NCBI GenBank assembly: GCA_002396325.1
Contig: DGXM01000154.1
Coordinates: 1-16,735, forward strand
Length of the DNA: 16,735 nucleotides
Origin: Treponema sp. UBA4232
Lineage (GTDB): Bacteria > Spirochaetota > Spirochaetia > Treponematales > Treponemataceae
Direction: 5' to 3'
Shown: positions 13,609-16,735 of the stretch, one piece after another
Numbering within the stretch: the first letter of the stretch is position 1
Layout: the number at the start of each line of letters is the position of its first letter
Notes under the pieces: model-generated
What the model saw: only the letters and a program-made list of their open reading frames with translations
Databases searched by the model: none
Told to the model about the DNA's origin: nothing
Program-made: the position numbers and the translations under genes

Positions 13609-15177
13609 ATGAACCTGACCACAAAGTTGAAGGAAACTGCCTTTTCGGTTCTTCCGATTATGGCCATTGTTTTAATTCTGGGATTTACCATTGCACCGCT
13701 TAGTTCCGTCACTATGGTGAGATTTGTTTTCGGAGGACTTTTGCTGATTCTAGGCCTCACGATTTTCCTGCTCGGTGTTGACATTGGAATACTTCCGATA
13801 GGGGAAAGAGGCGGGGCCGCACTCACTGCAAAACGAAATCTTCCGCTTTTGCTTTCCGCCGCATTTTTTATAGGCTTCATCGTGACTATCGCAGAACCCG
13901 ACGTGCAGGTGCTTGCAGACCAGATAAAATCCGTGTCTCCGTCCGTGGGAAAATGGACTCTCATCATAATGATAGCCGTTGGAGTGGGCCTCTTCGTAAT
14001 GCTCGGCCTTTTGCGCTCGGTGCTTTCCTGGAATCTCCGCACAATGTTGATTCTGCTCTACACCGCCCTTTTCGCACTTGCATTCTTAAGTCCCAAAGGA
14101 TTTCAAGGCATTGCTTTCGATGCAGGAGGAGCCACCACAGGACCAATGACGGTTCCCTTCATAATGGCGCTCGGCATGGGAGTCGCATCTGTCCGCTCAC
14201 GAGGCCCGGGGCGAAAAGATTCTTCATCAAACGACACATCTTTCGGACTCACAGGCATTGCATCAATCGGCCCTGTCGCGGCGGTCTGCATTTACGGCAT
14301 AATCCACGCAAAGAAAGAAACCGTCTCGGAAGCTGTCACAGTGGCGGAGGAAATCGCAGTGGACGCACTTGTTCACGAAGGCGTGCCGTTAAGGGACAAA
14401 GCCTGGGGACTCGGCATCTTCGCAGAGCTTCTTCCCGACACAATCCGCGAAGTCACAATCGCGCTTCTTCCGCTTGTAATTCTTTTCGCAGTCTTCCAGA
14501 TTTTCCTTTTGAAAATGCCGCGCGGGCAGTTGCGCCGTATGATTCTGGGATTGTTCTACAGTTTCGTAGGCCTTGTGATTTTTTTAACAGGAACCCACGG
14601 AGGATTCATGCCGGCAGGAGAAGAACTTGGAAAAACACTCGGTGCCTTGGCATTTACAGGCTCGGCAAAATGGATTGTGCTTTTAATCATAATCGGTGCA
14701 ATCTTCGGGGCTGTGGTTGTCTGTGCGGAACCCGCAGTCTGGGTGCTTACCGAACAAGTGGAACAGGAATCTTCCGGCAACATAAAACGCAACGTGATAC
14801 TCACGGCACTTTCACTTGGAGTGGCCCTTTCCATTGCGCTCAGCATGGCCCGCATTTTTTTCAACTTCAGCCTTTGGTGTCTTCTTCTCCCCGGATACGC
14901 CATCGCACTTTTACTCACGCTCTTCTGCCCTCCGCTTTTCACAGGAATTGCATTTGATTCAGGGGGAGTCGCAAGCGGCCCGATGACAAGCACATTCATT
15001 CTTTCGTTCACACTCGGAGTTGCGGCCTCCACAGGAGGAAACTCAGAAAACGCATTCGGTGTAATCGCACTCGTGGCAATGACTCCGTTAATCGCCATAC
15101 AGATTTTGGGAATCATCTTCAAACTAAAAAGCGCAAAAAAAATGAAAGGAAAGCAAGAGAAAATCCCACTGAAATAA
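13609..15177 (+). CDS. DUF1538 membrane protein with two internal repeats (putative transporter)
   Basis: A 522-residue inner-membrane protein with about a dozen hydrophobic spans. Its function is not established to my knowledge. It contains two DUF1538 units. Each half repeats the same three signatures: GVDIGILPIGE (56-66) and GTHGGFMPAGE (328-338); AEPDVQVLADQ (95-105) and AEPAVWVLTEQ (373-383); GIAFDAGGATTGPM and GIAFDSGGVASGPM (from about 167 and 446). Glu and Asp inside or next to hydrophobic segments are typical of ion-coupled transporters. A hydrophilic linker (about 195-275) joins the halves. ATG 13609 is the family-like start; AAAGGA lies 15 bases upstream, too far to be an ideal ribosome-binding site. 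The gene is followed 50 nt later by a P-II-like protein, which suggests a transporter with its own regulator. The transported substrate cannot be read from sequence. Confidence 0.88.
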   Translation: MNLTTKLKETAFSVLPIMAIVLILGFTIAPLSSVTMVRFVFGGLLLILGLTIFLLGVDIGILPIGERGGAALTAKRNLPLLLSAAFFIGFIVTIAEPDVQVLADQIKSVSPSVGKWTLIIMIAVGVGLFVMLGLLRSVLSWNLRTMLILLYTALFALAFLSPKGFQGIAFDAGGATTGPMTVPFIMALGMGVASVRSRGPGRKDSSSNDTSFGLTGIASIGPVAAVCIYGIIHAKKETVSEAVTVAEEIAVDALVHEGVPLRDKAWGLGIFAELLPDTIREVTIALLPLVILFAVFQIFLLKMPRGQLRRMILGLFYSFVGLVIFLTGTHGGFMPAGEELGKTLGALAFTGSAKWIVLLIIIGAIFGAVVVCAEPAVWVLTEQVEQESSGNIKRNVILTALSLGVALSIALSMARIFFNFSLWCLLLPGYAIALLLTLFCPPLFTGIAFDSGGVASGPMTSTFILSFTLGVAASTGGNSENAFGVIALVAMTPLIAIQILGIIFKLKSAKKMKGKQEKIPLK

Positions 15178-15227
15178 CATCGGACTTTTATCCTTTCAAG
15201 TTTGCGTTGTAAAACAGGAGAAGAAAA

Positions 15228-15884
15228 ATGAGTTATTCGCTTATAATCACAATTGTTTCTCACGGAAAAGCGGATTTGGTCACGCTGGCGGCAACTCAGG
15301 CAGGCAGCACCGGGGGCACTGTTCTCCGCGGAAGAGGCATAAGTCCGAACGCAATTGCAGCGGCACTCGGAATTGAAAGCGCAAAAGACGTGGTGTACAT
15401 TCTTTCCGAAGACCAGCAGACGGAAAAAATAAAACAGGCAATAAGACAGGCAGCATCACGTGAAAATCCTCACTTGGGATGCATCTTCACAATACAGGCA
15501 GACTCGTTTTTGAAAACAGGAGCACTTGCAGATAACGCAGGAGAAAAAGACATGAACACAAAAACTACGACTCAAGAAGACTTGATTACGATAATCGTGA
15601 ACAGAGGATTTGCCGACGACGCAATGGCAGCAGCACGTAAAGCGGGAGCCGGAGGAGGAACCGTAATCAACGCACGTGGAACCGCCAAAGAGGATGATGC
15701 ACGTTTCTTTGGAATGCACATTGTTCCCGAAAAAGAAATGCTTATGATTGTAGTGCCTCATGAAAAAAAAGACGGAGTAATCAAAGCGATTCAAGGATTG
15801 GAATGTCTTTCCACACCGGGAAGCGGGATTGTTTTTTCATCTCCTGCGGAAGATTTTTCCACACTCGGAAAACAAAGCAGATAA
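15228..15884 (+). CDS. Tandem P-II-like regulatory protein (two P-II-fold domains)
   Basis: P-II proteins are trimeric sensors that bind adenine nucleotides and control transporters and enzymes. This 218-residue protein has two copies of the domain. The first (about 1-98) starts YSLIITIVSHGKAD and has AGSTGGTVLRGRG (25-37). The second (about 117-212) starts EDLITIIVNRGFADDAM and has AGAGGGTVINARG (139-151). Each ends in a strand with FTIQADSF or IVFSSPAEDF. The copies are joined by a short polar linker (about 100-116). The canonical T-loop tyrosine segment of GlnB is not seen, so it belongs to the P-II-like rather than the GlnB/GlnK group. ATG 15228 has AGGAG seven bases upstream. It directly follows the DUF1538 membrane protein and probably controls it; a cysteine pair or other effector site is not evident. 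Confidence 0.87.
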   Translation: MSYSLIITIVSHGKADLVTLAATQAGSTGGTVLRGRGISPNAIAAALGIESAKDVVYILSEDQQTEKIKQAIRQAASRENPHLGCIFTIQADSFLKTGALADNAGEKDMNTKTTTQEDLITIIVNRGFADDAMAAARKAGAGGGTVINARGTAKEDDARFFGMHIVPEKEMLMIVVPHEKKDGVIKAIQGLECLSTPGSGIVFSSPAEDFSTLGKQSR

Positions 15885-15911
15885 AGCCCGGCTTACGGAA
15901 GACTGATTATT

Positions 15912-16733
15912 ATGGAAGACGATGCATTTTCTCAATCTGCCATTTGGGAGGAATTCACCAAAGCCGGTTTTTCCTCAAAGGATTTCGGGAGGGAAAATAT
16001 TTTTTCCTATCCGCTGATTGATTCAACAAACACAGAGCTTTTGCGCCGCATAGAAAAAGACGGCCCCTCTAAAGAAAAAATCCTTGTTGCCGCCGAAGAG
16101 CAAAGTGCCGGCCGTGGACGGGTGAAACGCACATTCTATTCACCAAAAAAAAGCGGAGTCTATTTTTCAATTGCATTGGTTCCTGAAACCGAAGATTTCA
16201 ACCCCGCCCTTTACACAGCGTCTGCGGCAGTGGCAATCTGCCGGGCAGTCGAAGCCTTGTGCCGCACGAAAACACAAATCAAATGGGTGAACGACATTTT
16301 CATCAACGGAAAAAAGATTTCGGGCATTCTCGCTGAAGGTCACGTTTCTCCCGCAACAGGAAAAATTGATGCGCTCGTAATCGGAATCGGAATCAACATT
16401 TCCTCCGAAGGACTCCCCGCCGCACTAAGGGCATCGGCGGCAGGAATCACAGACGGCTCGGAAGCTTCATTCACACGCGCAAAACTTGTGGCATATTGCA
16501 CAGGCCAGCTGCTGCGCATCCTGGACACAAAGGAAGACATCATTGAAGAATACAGGAGACGCTCCATGCTGATTGGAAGCACAGTTACCGTCACACCGCT
16601 TGCAGGCAGCACCCGCAGTTCATACAGTGCAACGGTGACAGGCATTTCAGGCAGTGCAGGCCTCCTTGTGAAAAAGAGCGACGGCACCGAAGCAGAACTC
16701 CACTCCGGCGAAGTCACTCTGCACAACGGATAG
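15912..16733 (+). CDS. birA: Biotin-[acetyl-CoA carboxylase] ligase, without DNA-binding domain
   Basis: Activates biotin with ATP and attaches it to the target lysine of carboxyl-carrier proteins. The 273-residue protein has the ligase core: IDSTNTELL (36-44), SAGRGRVKRTFYSP with the adenylate-binding GRGR (67-70), KWVNDIFINGKKISGIL (124-140, where the common KWPND has Val for Pro), and VIGIGINI. A C-terminal SH3-like part covers about 220-273 (GSTVTVTPL, SGEVTLHNG). The first 35 residues are acidic and show no helix-turn-helix, so this is a monofunctional ligase and not the biotin-operon repressor type. ATG 15912 has GGAAG ten bases upstream. It lies 27 nt after the P-II-like gene and may share its transcript, without an obvious functional link. 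The stop codon TAG ends two bases before the window edge. Confidence 0.95.
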   Translation: MEDDAFSQSAIWEEFTKAGFSSKDFGRENIFSYPLIDSTNTELLRRIEKDGPSKEKILVAAEEQSAGRGRVKRTFYSPKKSGVYFSIALVPETEDFNPALYTASAAVAICRAVEALCRTKTQIKWVNDIFINGKKISGILAEGHVSPATGKIDALVIGIGINISSEGLPAALRASAAGITDGSEASFTRAKLVAYCTGQLLRILDTKEDIIEEYRRRSMLIGSTVTVTPLAGSTRSSYSATVTGISGSAGLLVKKSDGTEAELHSGEVTLHNG

Positions 16734-16735
16734 GA

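Noticed and set aside
13953..14957. 334-codon open frame inside the DUF1538 gene
   Set aside because: It is an out-of-phase shadow with a His/Arg-rich implausible product, fully inside a gene with clear family signatures.
14556..15263. 235-codon minus-strand frame across the DUF1538 3' end
   Set aside because: It is antisense to a well-supported gene and overlaps the start of the P-II-like gene; no ribosome-binding site or family resemblance.
15885..15911. Biotin operator upstream of birA
   Set aside because: The spacer is 27 nt with no long dyad, and the ligase lacks a DNA-binding domain.

Overview
The window reads as chromosomal DNA of a spirochaete, most probably a gut- or rumen-type Treponema. 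This rests on protein-level recognition and was not checked by a search. The supporting points are a short FlgM anti-sigma factor with a matching sigma-28 promoter (a motile bacterium), a cytoplasmic CE2-type carbohydrate deacetylase, an FtsK with a very long acidic linker, and a pairing of DUF1538 and P-II-like proteins. I see no phage genes, insertion sequences, tRNA, rRNA or CRISPR array. Coding density is high and almost every gene is intact; only proA is cut by the window edge.

Layout. (1) 1-1394, minus strand: an unrecognised 180-residue protein followed by proA (proline synthesis), expressed from a promoter at 1401-1429. (2) 1491-3118, plus strand: a CE2-type esterase and cytidine deaminase (cdd), each with its own predicted promoter. 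(3) 3120-7810, minus strand: ftsK followed by a secreted GH18-type glycosidase, ending 1 nt from cdd. (4) 7811-8234: a divergent spacer holding a REP-like inverted repeat and a 23-bp tandem repeat. (5) 8235-9336, plus strand: rsmI, then flgM, whose sigma-28 promoter lies inside the 3' end of rsmI, then an intrinsic terminator. (6) 9411-11390: an iron-alcohol-dehydrogenase-fold protein lacking all three metal-binding histidines, directly abutting a TrmH/SpoU RNA methyltransferase. (7) 11401-13573: a GHKL-ATPase/HDOD fusion and luxS, ending in a two-part hairpin. (8) 13609-16733: a duplicated DUF1538 membrane protein, a tandem-duplicated P-II-like protein, and biotin-protein ligase (birA).

How the parts may work together. 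The flgM arrangement predicts feedback control of late flagellar genes. The DUF1538 and P-II-like pair looks like a transporter with its own regulator, and both are internally duplicated. The GHKL-HDOD protein next to luxS could be a signalling protein co-expressed with AI-2 synthesis. Most genes have clear Shine-Dalgarno sites, but three (the 1394 gene, cdd and rsmI) have a -10 box so close to the start codon that leaderless mRNAs are predicted.
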